From Scytonematopsis contorta HA4267-MV1 (lineage in GTDB: Bacteria > Cyanobacteriota > Cyanobacteriia > Cyanobacteriales > Nostocaceae): DNA of 64,000 nt. Under the pieces are notes generated by a model that had not been told where the DNA came from, made no database searches, and saw only the letters and a program-made list of their open reading frames with translations. Position numbers and translations under genes: made by a program. This document shows, in pieces, positions 49,501 to 57,862 of the stretch. Position 1 is the first letter of the stretch; each line of letters begins with the position of its first letter. The DNA lies in the NCBI GenBank assembly GCA_019359035.1, contig JAHHIC010000038.1, forward strand, positions 62,001 to 126,000, given 5' to 3'.

Positions 49501-51360
49501 AGTGATTATGAATATGAGATTAATCCTCAACAGCTAAATGACTACAACATCTTACTCCAAACACTAAAACAACAAGATAAAATTCCCCAAGGAATTGCCC
49601 ACTTTTGGAGCATCACACCCAGCGATGCTTTACCAGATAGACAGCTAAACGAAGATGTAAAATCACGGCATCAGTTTTTTGAAGATTGGCAAAATCTCGG
49701 TTTCTACAGCCTACTTTTCTTGGCGCAAGCCTTGGGGAAACAAAATATAACTGAGCCAATAAAAATAATGGCTGTTACCAGTAATATATATGATGTTACT
49801 GGTGAAGAAAAACTCTGCCCTGAAAAAGCTACATTACTTGGACCGTGCAAAATAATTCCACAGGAATATTCCAACATTAGCTGCTGTTGCTTTGATGTGG
49901 TCATTCCAAAATTAGGAACCGAACCATCACAGAAATTGATAGATTACTTACTTGCAGAATTTGCAGTACAGCCAACTGAGAACATAGTTGCTTTTCGCGG
50001 TCATCATCGTTGGATTCAAACATACGAGCCTGTACAATTAAAGCAAAGTATTAATAGCAAAGCTAAGTTGAGGGAAGGAGGAGTTTACTTAATTACAGGT
50101 GGGCTTGGTGGTATTGGTTTAGTGCTAGCAGAATATCTAGCTCAAAAGGTACAAGCAAAATTAATTTTAGTTGGACGTAAAAGTTTTCCCGAAAAAGACC
50201 AGTGGCAAGAATGGCTGGCAACTCATGATGAAGAAAATAGTATCAGCCGCAAAATTCGTAAATTACAGGCTCTTTTAGCTTTCGGTGCTGAGGTGCTGAT
50301 TATCAGAGCTGATGTTACCAACGAGCAACAAATGTACGATGCAATTACGAACGCTACAGCAAAATTTGGCCAAATTAATGGTGTTATTCATGCAGCGGGG
50401 AATGCTGGAGGTGGTGTTATTCAACTTAAAACACCGGAAATTGCAACTAATGTATTAGCTCCAAAAGTAAAGGGTATGCTAGTACTGGAAGAAATTTTCC
50501 AACATCTAAAGCTTGATTTTTTTGTTCTTTGCTCATCTTTAAGTTCTATCTTGCGCGAATTTGGACAGGTTGATTACTGTGCAGCGAATGCTTTTCTCGA
50601 TGCATACGCTCATCATGCTTCCAAATCAGGTCAATTTACAGTTGCAATTAACTGGTGTACTTGGCAAGAAGTGGGAATGGCAGTTGAGACTTTAGTATCA
50701 GAAAAGCTAAAACAAAAGCGTGAAGAAGACCTTAAAAAAGGTATGCTATCTAAAGAGGGTGTTAATGCGTTTAGTCGAATTTTGGCTAGTCGCTTTCCCC
50801 AAATTGCTGTATCAACACAAGACCTGCAAATCCTAATTGAACAGAACAATTCCTCCAATTCCTTAGAAGAGGAATTAGCGCTTTTAGAAGAGATATCAGG
50901 AAGCAGTCTTTCTAAATCTAACCATCCACGTCCAAACTTAGCAAATGCTTATATTGCTCCCGGTAACGAAGTCGAGCAGACCCTTGCTAAAATTTGGCAA
51001 CAATTTTTAGGAATTGAGAAAGTCGGCATTTACGATAACTTTTTCGAGTTGGCAGGAGATTCTATTATTACAATTCAAATTGTTGCCAAAGCGAACCAAT
51101 TAGGTTTAAAGCTAACTTCTCAACAAATGTTTCAGCATCAGACTATTGCTGAATTAGCAACAGTGGCATTTATGGCAGAAACTAAGGAAGCTGAAAATAA
51201 TTTAAGAGTAGCAGAAGTACAAACGACACCTATCAACTGTCAACCTATTGAAGAAAAACAGTATACCCCTTCCCGCTTTCCAAGGGCTAACTTGAACCAA
51301 GAAAATTTAGACAAATTGCTAGCAAAAATCAACCAAGTAAGTGAGAAAAAAGCACAATGA
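46579..51360 (+). CDS. PKS module KS-AT-KR-ACP with COM-donor-like tail
   Basis: This 1593-residue protein has a ketosynthase with C183 (TACSTS), HGTGT and GHLDAAAG; an acyltransferase with S630 (GHSIGEY) and HAFHSQM, indicating malonyl-CoA; a ketoreductase with GGLGGIGL near 1174 and a regular YCAAN site; and a carrier with S1495 (AGDSIIT). There is no dehydratase, so the unit added is a beta-hydroxy ketide, giving a statine-like extension of the preceding residue. The C-terminal tail (YTPSRFPR then LNQENLDKLLAKIN) looks like a COM donor although no E domain is present. It is preceded by an AAGGAG ribosome site. Its TGA overlaps the next ATG by four bases. Confidence 0.95.
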   Translation: MSISTASNSTNGSEIAIIGLAGKFPQAKNVEEFWQNLRNGVESISFFTDEELLSSGINAALLSDPNYVRAKAVLEDAELFDASFFGFNPREAEITDPQHRIFLECAWEALENAGYKSETDKGLIGVFAGANLSSYLLNIYLNRKIISVDERQLSIACDKDYLSTRTSYKLNLTGPSYTVQTACSTSLVAVHLACQSLLNGECDVALAGGVSISASRKEGYFYKEGSIESPDGHCRAFDAKAQGTVIGEGVGIVVLKRLEDALRDRDFIHAVIKGSATNNDGSHKVSYTAPRIDGQAKVIKTAQVVAEVEPETITYIEAHGTGTTLGDPIEIAALTQVFQSSTKNKNFCAIGSLKTNIGHLDAAAGVAGLIKTVLALKHKQIPPSLHFEKPNPQIDFANSPFYVNNKLSEWKADKYPRRAGVSSFGIGGTNAHVILEEAPVFVTKESPSRPWQLLVISAKTKTALESATTNLANYLTQHPHTNLADIAYTLQVGRRNFNHRRALLCRDIQDAVQILTAPNQQGIFSNYSENCNRQIVFMFPGQGAQYVNMGRELYETETIFREQVDRCCELLKPHLNLDLKDILYPTTQETAKEKLKQTFLTQPALFVIEYALAKLWMAWDVHPQAMIGHSIGEYVAACISGVFSLEEALILVVIRGRLMQQIEPGLMLSVSLSAKEIEPMLGSELSLAASNAPSLCVVSGTTDAVEALQNRLTEQGVDCRRLHTSHAFHSQMMEPIVEPFAQQVRKVNLKPPQIPFISNVTGKWITAEEATDPNYWATHLRQPVLFNEGIAQLLEERILLEIGPGRTLTTFVKRQGATSAVVSAVVLTSLRHPQEQVSDVAFLLNTLLRLWLTGWEINWAGFYAREQRKRIPLPTYPFERQRYWIEASPDFILPSVPPKQLDKKSDITDWFYIPVWKQSIPLDLFLEKEQPEQQKLCWIVFTDTYGVGAEIVERLKQQGHNVVRVKVAQTFAKFSDYEYEINPQQLNDYNILLQTLKQQDKIPQGIAHFWSITPSDALPDRQLNEDVKSRHQFFEDWQNLGFYSLLFLAQALGKQNITEPIKIMAVTSNIYDVTGEEKLCPEKATLLGPCKIIPQEYSNISCCCFDVVIPKLGTEPSQKLIDYLLAEFAVQPTENIVAFRGHHRWIQTYEPVQLKQSINSKAKLREGGVYLITGGLGGIGLVLAEYLAQKVQAKLILVGRKSFPEKDQWQEWLATHDEENSISRKIRKLQALLAFGAEVLIIRADVTNEQQMYDAITNATAKFGQINGVIHAAGNAGGGVIQLKTPEIATNVLAPKVKGMLVLEEIFQHLKLDFFVLCSSLSSILREFGQVDYCAANAFLDAYAHHASKSGQFTVAINWCTWQEVGMAVETLVSEKLKQKREEDLKKGMLSKEGVNAFSRILASRFPQIAVSTQDLQILIEQNNSSNSLEEELALLEEISGSSLSKSNHPRPNLANAYIAPGNEVEQTLAKIWQQFLGIEKVGIYDNFFELAGDSIITIQIVAKANQLGLKLTSQQMFQHQTIAELATVAFMAETKEAENNLRVAEVQTTPINCQPIEEKQYTPSRFPRANLNQENLDKLLAKINQVSEKKAQ

Positions 51361-52760
51361 AAACAGAAAATATAGAGGATATATATGAACTTACACCCGT
51401 ACAAAAAGGTATGCTATTCCACTGTTTGTACGCAAGCGAGTCAGCGTTATATTTTTTTCACCATACCTTAACTTTACATGGTAATCCAAATATAGAGGCT
51501 TTTGAGCAAGCTTGGCAACAAGTTGTAGATAGACATACAGTTTTGCGTACAGGATTTTACTGGGAAGACATCGATAATCCGTTACAAGTGGTTTATAAAC
51601 AGGTAAAAATCACCTTAAATCAATACGATTGGCGTGGTGTTGAGCAAACAGAACAGCAAGAAAAATTAAAATTATTTCTAGAGAGCGACCGCAAATTATG
51701 TTTTGATTTTTCCCAACCGTGCCTAATGCGCCTGACTTTAATTCGTCTTGCTGATGAGCGTTATGAATTTATTTGGAGCAATCACCATATAACCGTAGAT
51801 GGATGGTCTGGTCCGATAATATTAGAGGAATGCTTGCAAATTTACGAAGCACTTTGTGAATGCAAAAAAGTTAATTTACCGCCAGTTCCTCCTTTTAGGA
51901 ATTATATCGACTGGTTGCAGCAACAAGATATAGACAAGACCGAGACTTATTGGCGGCAAGTATTAAAAGGAGTTAAAGCGCCAACTCCCATAACCTATAT
52001 AGAAAATGACCAATTACCTAACCAAAAAGAAAGGTACGATGAAGAGAGAATTAAACTATCATCAGCAACTACAAAAGCACTACTATCTTTTGCTACACAA
52101 AATCGTCTTACCCTTGCTACATTAGTTCATGGAATTTGGTCTATTCTCCTCTGCCGTTACACTTGTCGTAACAATATAATCTATGGATGCACTGTCACAG
52201 GAAGACCGGTGGACTTAGCCAAAGTAGAATCAATTGTTGGTATGTTTATAAATACCTTACCAATTAATGTTAAATTAAATACCGAACAACAGTTATTGTC
52301 ATGGCTACAAAATTTTCAGACTCAATTAGTAGAAGCGCGTCATCATGAATACAGTCCACTGACACAAATTCAAGGGTGGAGTGAAATACCCCGAAACTTA
52401 CCGATGTTTGAAACGATTGTTGTGGTTGAAAACCTTCCAGTTAGCCAATTTGTATTAGATTGGAAAGGAAATATAGAATTTGAAGCTACTGGGACTTATT
52501 ACAGAAATAACTATCCTTTGAATTTAGTTATATATCCAGAAGCAGAAATTATAGTAGCAGCTTCCTATGATGCTCGCAGATTTGATATCGCTACAATTAC
52601 TGGAATACTGAGAGATTTTCAAATACTCTTAAAAGACATAATGACTAATCCTTATATCAAAATTCAAGACTTACCATTTTTGAGACAACAACAACAACAG
52701 ATATCAAAATATTTAGAAAAAGAAGCACTATTTGATTTTCAAATAGCTTCAATTTGTTAG
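51357..52760 (+). CDS. Free-standing NRPS condensation domain
   Basis: This 467-residue protein is a complete condensation domain and nothing else: COM-acceptor-like start (NIEDIYELTPVQKGMLFHCL), intact HHITVDG at 143-149, the C-lobe YW and SPLTQIQGWS segments, and the usual end. No adenylation or carrier domain follows. By order it should join the ketide from the preceding PKS to the residue loaded by the later Dab-activating protein, whose own C domain is only a C-terminal half. It is translationally coupled to the PKS gene. Confidence 0.93.
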   Translation: MKTENIEDIYELTPVQKGMLFHCLYASESALYFFHHTLTLHGNPNIEAFEQAWQQVVDRHTVLRTGFYWEDIDNPLQVVYKQVKITLNQYDWRGVEQTEQQEKLKLFLESDRKLCFDFSQPCLMRLTLIRLADERYEFIWSNHHITVDGWSGPIILEECLQIYEALCECKKVNLPPVPPFRNYIDWLQQQDIDKTETYWRQVLKGVKAPTPITYIENDQLPNQKERYDEERIKLSSATTKALLSFATQNRLTLATLVHGIWSILLCRYTCRNNIIYGCTVTGRPVDLAKVESIVGMFINTLPINVKLNTEQQLLSWLQNFQTQLVEARHHEYSPLTQIQGWSEIPRNLPMFETIVVVENLPVSQFVLDWKGNIEFEATGTYYRNNYPLNLVIYPEAEIIVAASYDARRFDIATITGILRDFQILLKDIMTNPYIKIQDLPFLRQQQQQISKYLEKEALFDFQIASIC

Positions 52761-52840
52761 TAAAAAAATACACTGCCACCAGTAAGTGAAACATTTCTAT
52801 TAATTTTGCAAAAACTGATGATAGTAAAAAGGATTAACAG

Positions 52841-53722
52841 ATGATTATTTCGTCGGAGATAGAAAGAAGATATAAGCTTTCAAGTAATGAATTTAAAAAA
52901 AATTATGTTGAACAGGGAAAACCAGTAATTATTTCTGGAGTTATTCAAAACTGGGATAGCTTGGATAAATGGTCATTAAAATACTTAAAACAACTATCGC
53001 CTTCCCTCAATCTTTACGCAAAGAGATTTAGTGATAAAGGAATTGAAATATGTAGTCTAACAATGGAAAAATACATAGAATTAATAGAAAATTACGAAGC
53101 AGATTCTCATAATAATCCCCCACCGCCATATTGCCACGACTTACCATTATTCAGCTTAATACCTTCACTCATAGCAGACGTTCAACCATTTCCTTTAGAT
53201 TATTTACCAAAATGGTATTGGTACAAATGGTGGCGTTACTGTCAATTCTTTATTGGAGCTTCTAATAGCCTTACTCCACTACATTTTGATTGTCTTCTGA
53301 CTAACAACATTTTTTTCCAACTTGTTGGACGTAAACAATTTACCATATTACTACCTGAAGATGCCAAATATTGTTATCGTCAAGGGTGGCGATGGTTTCT
53401 GGTAAACCCAGAAAATCCAGATTTTAATAAATATCCTGAATATAAAAATGCCAAACCAATTAAATTTATTGTAAATCCTGGAGATATTTTATACATGCCT
53501 CCTGGAACCTTACATCATGTGAGAAGTTTTGATATGTCGATTTCCTTTAATATTGATTGGCATACTCCAAAAAGTTCCTTGAATGGTTTAGCCGCTATTG
53601 CAAAAGGTATGCCAATCCAAAATTCATATTATAACTTATTATTAGCTATGGGTTTAGTACTCAAAGTTCCTCCTCAAATAATTTTTAAATTTTATAAATC
53701 TTATTTAAATTACGTATCTTAA
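52841..53722 (+). CDS. JmjC/cupin_8-type Fe(II)/2-oxoglutarate hydroxylase
   Basis: This 293-residue protein belongs to the cupin-like JmjC hydroxylase group. The N-terminal GKPVIISGVIQNWDSLDKWS segment is typical, and the metal triad is visible as H148-x-D150 (PLHFD) and a histidine of the pair 225-226 (GTLHHVRS), with QLVGRKQFTILLP between. Relatives hydroxylate side chains of proteins or of carrier-bound amino acids. It lies 80 bases after the free-standing C domain and before the diaminobutyrate aminotransferase and the Dab-activating protein, so beta-hydroxylation of Dab is the obvious guess. The exact substrate cannot be read from the sequence. Confidence 0.88.
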   Translation: MIISSEIERRYKLSSNEFKKNYVEQGKPVIISGVIQNWDSLDKWSLKYLKQLSPSLNLYAKRFSDKGIEICSLTMEKYIELIENYEADSHNNPPPPYCHDLPLFSLIPSLIADVQPFPLDYLPKWYWYKWWRYCQFFIGASNSLTPLHFDCLLTNNIFFQLVGRKQFTILLPEDAKYCYRQGWRWFLVNPENPDFNKYPEYKNAKPIKFIVNPGDILYMPPGTLHHVRSFDMSISFNIDWHTPKSSLNGLAAIAKGMPIQNSYYNLLLAMGLVLKVPPQIIFKFYKSYLNYVS

Positions 53723-53777
53723 AAAAATAAGTATAAACAGCAACGCAATCAAGTTCCTCCTCAACTCATAAAATCCC

Positions 53778-55028
53778 ATGAATATATTTGAAAAGTGTGA
53801 ATCCAACGTCAGAAGTTATTGCCGAAGTTTCCCTGCGGTATTTCACAGAGCTAAAGGTTCTACAGTTTATGCAGAATCGGGACAAGAATACATTGATTTT
53901 TTTGCAGGTGCAGGGGCTTTAAATTATGGGCATAATCATGACTATATAAAACAAAAAGTCATGTCTTATTTAGATGCTGATGGAATTACACATAGTTTAG
54001 ATATGTATACATCAGCTAAAGAGAGATTTCTAGTAAAATTTTCTGAAGTTGTACTAAATTCAACAAAACTAGATTACCGAATTCAATTTTGCGGTCCAAC
54101 TGGAACAAATGCAGTTGAAGCAGCTTTAAAGTTAGCAAGAAAAGTCAAAAAAAGACCGGGTATATTCTCCTTTATGGGAGCATATCACGGGATGACTTTG
54201 GGTAGCTTATCAATTAGTGGTAATGTGGGAATTAAGGCAGGGGCAATTGGTGCATTAAGCAATGTTACATTCATGCCTTATCCCTATGGATTCATGGAAA
54301 GTTTTGATACTATAAAGTATATAGAATCGGTTTTAAATGATGCCAACTCTGGAATTGAAAAACCAGCTGCAATAGTTTTTGAAACAGTCCAAGCAGAAGG
54401 TGGAGTTGTTGTAGCTCCCATAGAGTGGATGCAACGGCTAAAAAAATTATGCGATGAGCATGATATTTTATTAATTTGTGATGATATTCAGGTTGGCTGC
54501 GGTCGAACAGGGTCTTTCTTTTCCTTTGAAAGGGCTGGTATAGTTCCCGATATGGTAGTACTATCTAAATCCATAAGTGGATATGGGTTCCCAATGTCAC
54601 TATTATTGATTAAACCAGAGCTAGATATATGGGAGCCGGGCGAGCATAATGGTACTTTCAGAGGTAATCAGTTAGCATTTGTAGGGGGAACAGCGGCTCT
54701 AGAGTATAGAGAGAGTAGTAATTTAGAGCAGGAAGTTAAAACCAAAGAGTTTTTCTTGAAAAATTTCCTTACTCAAGAAATCGCATCAATGAGCGAAAAC
54801 ATAGCAATACGCGGAATAGGCATGATTTGGGGTATTGATGTTAAAGATTTTGGCGGTAACAGTTTTGCTAAAAAAATTACCTCTCGTTGCTTTGAACTAG
54901 GATTAATAATTGAACTGGCTGGTAGGAATGATACAGTCATTAAAATTTTACCACCATTAATAATTGAAATGTCTACCTTGCAAACTGGTTGTTCAATTAT
55001 TAAAAAAGCCTTTAATGATTGTACATAA
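53778..55028 (+). CDS. ectB: L-2,4-diaminobutyrate:2-oxoglutarate aminotransferase
   Basis: This 416-residue class III PLP aminotransferase makes L-2,4-diaminobutyrate from aspartate 4-semialdehyde with glutamate as donor. It shows the EctB/Dat pattern: FFAGAGALNYGHNH, HSLDMYTSAKERF, FCGPTGTNAVEAALK, AYHGMT, LICDDIQVGCGRTG and the PLP lysine K264 (LSKSISGYG). It has the normal length. There are no ectA or ectC genes beside it, so it serves the assembly line rather than ectoine: the next protein has a Dab-like adenylation pocket. Confidence 0.92.
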   Translation: MNIFEKCESNVRSYCRSFPAVFHRAKGSTVYAESGQEYIDFFAGAGALNYGHNHDYIKQKVMSYLDADGITHSLDMYTSAKERFLVKFSEVVLNSTKLDYRIQFCGPTGTNAVEAALKLARKVKKRPGIFSFMGAYHGMTLGSLSISGNVGIKAGAIGALSNVTFMPYPYGFMESFDTIKYIESVLNDANSGIEKPAAIVFETVQAEGGVVVAPIEWMQRLKKLCDEHDILLICDDIQVGCGRTGSFFSFERAGIVPDMVVLSKSISGYGFPMSLLLIKPELDIWEPGEHNGTFRGNQLAFVGGTAALEYRESSNLEQEVKTKEFFLKNFLTQEIASMSENIAIRGIGMIWGIDVKDFGGNSFAKKITSRCFELGLIIELAGRNDTVIKILPPLIIEMSTLQTGCSIIKKAFNDCT

Positions 55029-55082
55029 AAATATATTTAGCTACTAATATCTGTGAAACAATAACCTAAATGAGCTAACATA

Positions 55083-57794
55083 ATGATTACTGAAACATTG
55101 AAAAATGATAATTTATTCTCCAATAAAATTTATTGGTTAAACAAGCTATCGGGAGAACTTCCAGAAACAAATATAATGCTGGATTATGTTAGACCGTTAT
55201 CTGAAAATGGCGAAGCTAAATGTTATAGTTTTGAATTATCAAGCAATTTATCTCAAACCATTCTCAAGCTGACTAAAGGTTCTTACTTTTCAATATACTT
55301 GCTGCTTTTATCTGTATTAAGCATATTGCTACAAAAATTTACTGGAAATAATGATATTATTGTTGGAATTCCAGTATATGAAAAATTTAGCGACAATAAT
55401 TGCCAAAATAGCAAATTTATTCCCTTACGTACTCAGGTAGAACCTAAAATTTCATTCAAAGATTTTCTTTTTCAAGTTCAAGATTCCACAATAGCTGCCT
55501 ATAGTCATCAAAATTATCACTTTGATGAATTGATTAAATTATTAGAGCTACCAACAAGTTCTAATCGCTGTCCAATTTTTGACATAGTAATTTTGTTAGA
55601 AAATATTCATAATAAAAATGATTTCAAACAACTTAATAATGATATTACATTTTCATTTGCAGTTAACGGCGAAACTATCACTGCTAATGTGAAGTACAAA
55701 GAGAATTTATTCTTAGATAAAAATATTATATTGTTAAGTAAATATTACATTAATGTTATTGAAAGTATTATTAACAACGTTAATACAAAAATATCAGATA
55801 TTGTTTTTTTAAAAGAATCAGATAAACACCAGTTGTTAAAGGAATTTAACAATAATGCTAGAGAGTATCCCGTTGAGCAGACAATAAATAAATTATTTGA
55901 AAACCAAGTACGTAAAACACCAAACAATACAGCTGTCGTTCACGAAGGAACAAAACTCACATATCAGGAGCTAAACGAAAAAGCTAACCAACTTGCTAGA
56001 CACTTACACAGCCTAGGAGTCCGCAAAGGTGAGTTTGTAGGCATTTTTAAAGACCGTGATATAAATTTCCTTATCGCTATCCTTGCTATATACAAAGCAG
56101 GGGGTGCATACGTACCCATTGATAGTACTTATCCAGCGAATAGGATTAAGTACATGTTATCTAATAGCGAAGTAAGATTTCTCTTAACAGATTATTCACT
56201 ATTAAATGTCTTAACAACCTTTGCTGATGATAGTTCGCAGTTAAAGTCTATAATTTATTTAGATGAAATTAATCTTGACGACCTATCTAGGGATAATTTA
56301 GAGCCTATCAATGATGCTGTAGACCCAGCTTATATGCTTTACACCTCAGGTTCCACAGGATTACCCAAAGGGGCAATAGTTAGACATGATGGTGCGATTA
56401 ATCATATTTACGCTCAGTTTGACGAGCTAGAGTTAAATGAAGAATTTTGTTTTCTCCAAAGCGCTCCTTCTTCAACAGACATATCTGTATGGCAATTCCT
56501 TGCACCGCTTCTAATTGGTGGAAGCACAGTAATAGTAGATATAGAAACCGTTGCTCTCCCTGAAAAGCTATTTAAAGTACTTAAATCACAAAAAATTACA
56601 GTTGTTGAATTAGTTCCAGCGCTATTTGGAGGTTTACTAGGATATACTTCCCAATTACCAACTCACGAAAGGAAATTACCCAATTTAAAATGGATGATGG
56701 TAGTGGGAGAACCAGTATCAGTAAACTGGGTAAATGAGTGGCTAAATATATATCCCTCAATCCGAATAGCTAATGCATATGGTCCCACCGAAGCAGCCGA
56801 TGATATCACCCAGTTTATCGTTGACAAACCTTTCCCTGAAAACCAACGAACAGTTCCAATTGGTAAACCCTTAGCCAACTTAAATCTCTACATAATTGAT
56901 AGAGAAATGCAGCTATTACCCATTGGTGTCCCTGGAGAAATTTGTGTATCAGGAATTGGTGTGGGTGCTGGCTACTGGAAAAATCAAGAAAAAACTAACT
57001 TAAGTTTCGTTCCTAACCCATTTACAAATACAACCAAAACCTTACCAGAAAATCGCGAAGATTTAATCTACAAAACTGGAGACTTAGGAAGATGGCTTCC
57101 TGACGGAAATATAGAATTTCTCGGACGCATCGACCATCAAGTAAAAATTCGTGGCTTCCGTGTAGAACTTGGAGAAATTGAAACATTTCTAGGTCAACAC
57201 CCAAATGTACGTGAAAATGTAGTTATAGTTTATGAAGAAGAACCAGGTAATTTACAAGTAGTTGCGTATCTGGTAGCCAAGACAGAACCAATTCCTAGCA
57301 TTAGTGAACTGCGTAGCTTCTTAAAAGAAAAATTACCAGACCACATGCTACCTTCAGCCTTTATTATATTAGAAAACCTTCCATTAGCACCCAGCGGAAA
57401 AATAGACCGTAAAGCTCTACCCAAGCCAGATAATCTTCGCCCAAAACTAGAAGCAGCTTACGTAGTACCAAGAAACGAAATGGAGCGTGCAGTTGCCGAA
57501 ATATGGCAAAAAATACTTAAGGTAGAAAAAGTCGGCATTCAAGATAACTTCTTCGACCTCGGTGGTCATTCGCTAAATGTACTTCAAGTTTATAGCAAAC
57601 TAAAAGAACTATTTAAAGCCGACTTAGCAATAACTGACCTATTTAAATACCCAACAATCAGCTCAATATCCCAATATTTAAACCGAGAAGATGACGAAAC
57701 CTTCACAAACCAAAGTAACGAATTAAATGAAAAGTTAGAAGCAGGTAAAGCAAGACTAAAACAACGCTTATCACAAAAAAAACAAACTATTTAA
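55083..57794 (+). CDS. NRPS C-lobe-A(Dab-like)-PCP
   Basis: This 903-residue protein begins with only the C-terminal lobe of a condensation domain (about 1-235; there is no HHxxxDG and no N-lobe). The adenylation domain (YTSGSTGLPKG at 420) gives pocket residues D-I-W-E-M-V-A-D-D, very close to known diaminobutyrate codes such as D-I-W-E-L-T-A-D-D; the acidic residues fit a basic side chain. The carrier has S830 (GGHSLNV). The complete condensation domain is encoded three genes upstream, with a hydroxylase and the Dab-forming aminotransferase between. The half domain probably serves as a docking or interface platform. The start at 55083 has no in-frame upstream extension. Confidence 0.93.
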   Translation: MITETLKNDNLFSNKIYWLNKLSGELPETNIMLDYVRPLSENGEAKCYSFELSSNLSQTILKLTKGSYFSIYLLLLSVLSILLQKFTGNNDIIVGIPVYEKFSDNNCQNSKFIPLRTQVEPKISFKDFLFQVQDSTIAAYSHQNYHFDELIKLLELPTSSNRCPIFDIVILLENIHNKNDFKQLNNDITFSFAVNGETITANVKYKENLFLDKNIILLSKYYINVIESIINNVNTKISDIVFLKESDKHQLLKEFNNNAREYPVEQTINKLFENQVRKTPNNTAVVHEGTKLTYQELNEKANQLARHLHSLGVRKGEFVGIFKDRDINFLIAILAIYKAGGAYVPIDSTYPANRIKYMLSNSEVRFLLTDYSLLNVLTTFADDSSQLKSIIYLDEINLDDLSRDNLEPINDAVDPAYMLYTSGSTGLPKGAIVRHDGAINHIYAQFDELELNEEFCFLQSAPSSTDISVWQFLAPLLIGGSTVIVDIETVALPEKLFKVLKSQKITVVELVPALFGGLLGYTSQLPTHERKLPNLKWMMVVGEPVSVNWVNEWLNIYPSIRIANAYGPTEAADDITQFIVDKPFPENQRTVPIGKPLANLNLYIIDREMQLLPIGVPGEICVSGIGVGAGYWKNQEKTNLSFVPNPFTNTTKTLPENREDLIYKTGDLGRWLPDGNIEFLGRIDHQVKIRGFRVELGEIETFLGQHPNVRENVVIVYEEEPGNLQVVAYLVAKTEPIPSISELRSFLKEKLPDHMLPSAFIILENLPLAPSGKIDRKALPKPDNLRPKLEAAYVVPRNEMERAVAEIWQKILKVEKVGIQDNFFDLGGHSLNVLQVYSKLKELFKADLAITDLFKYPTISSISQYLNREDDETFTNQSNELNEKLEAGKARLKQRLSQKKQTI

Positions 57795-57862
57795 TATCAA
57801 ACCCTAACCACCCACCACAAAACCCAATTAAATTCTTCGCGCCTTTGCATGAGCTTCATATT

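Noticed and set aside
53778-55028. Ectoine biosynthesis locus
   Set aside because: ectB is present but no ectA or ectC is near; the gene sits within NRPS genes.
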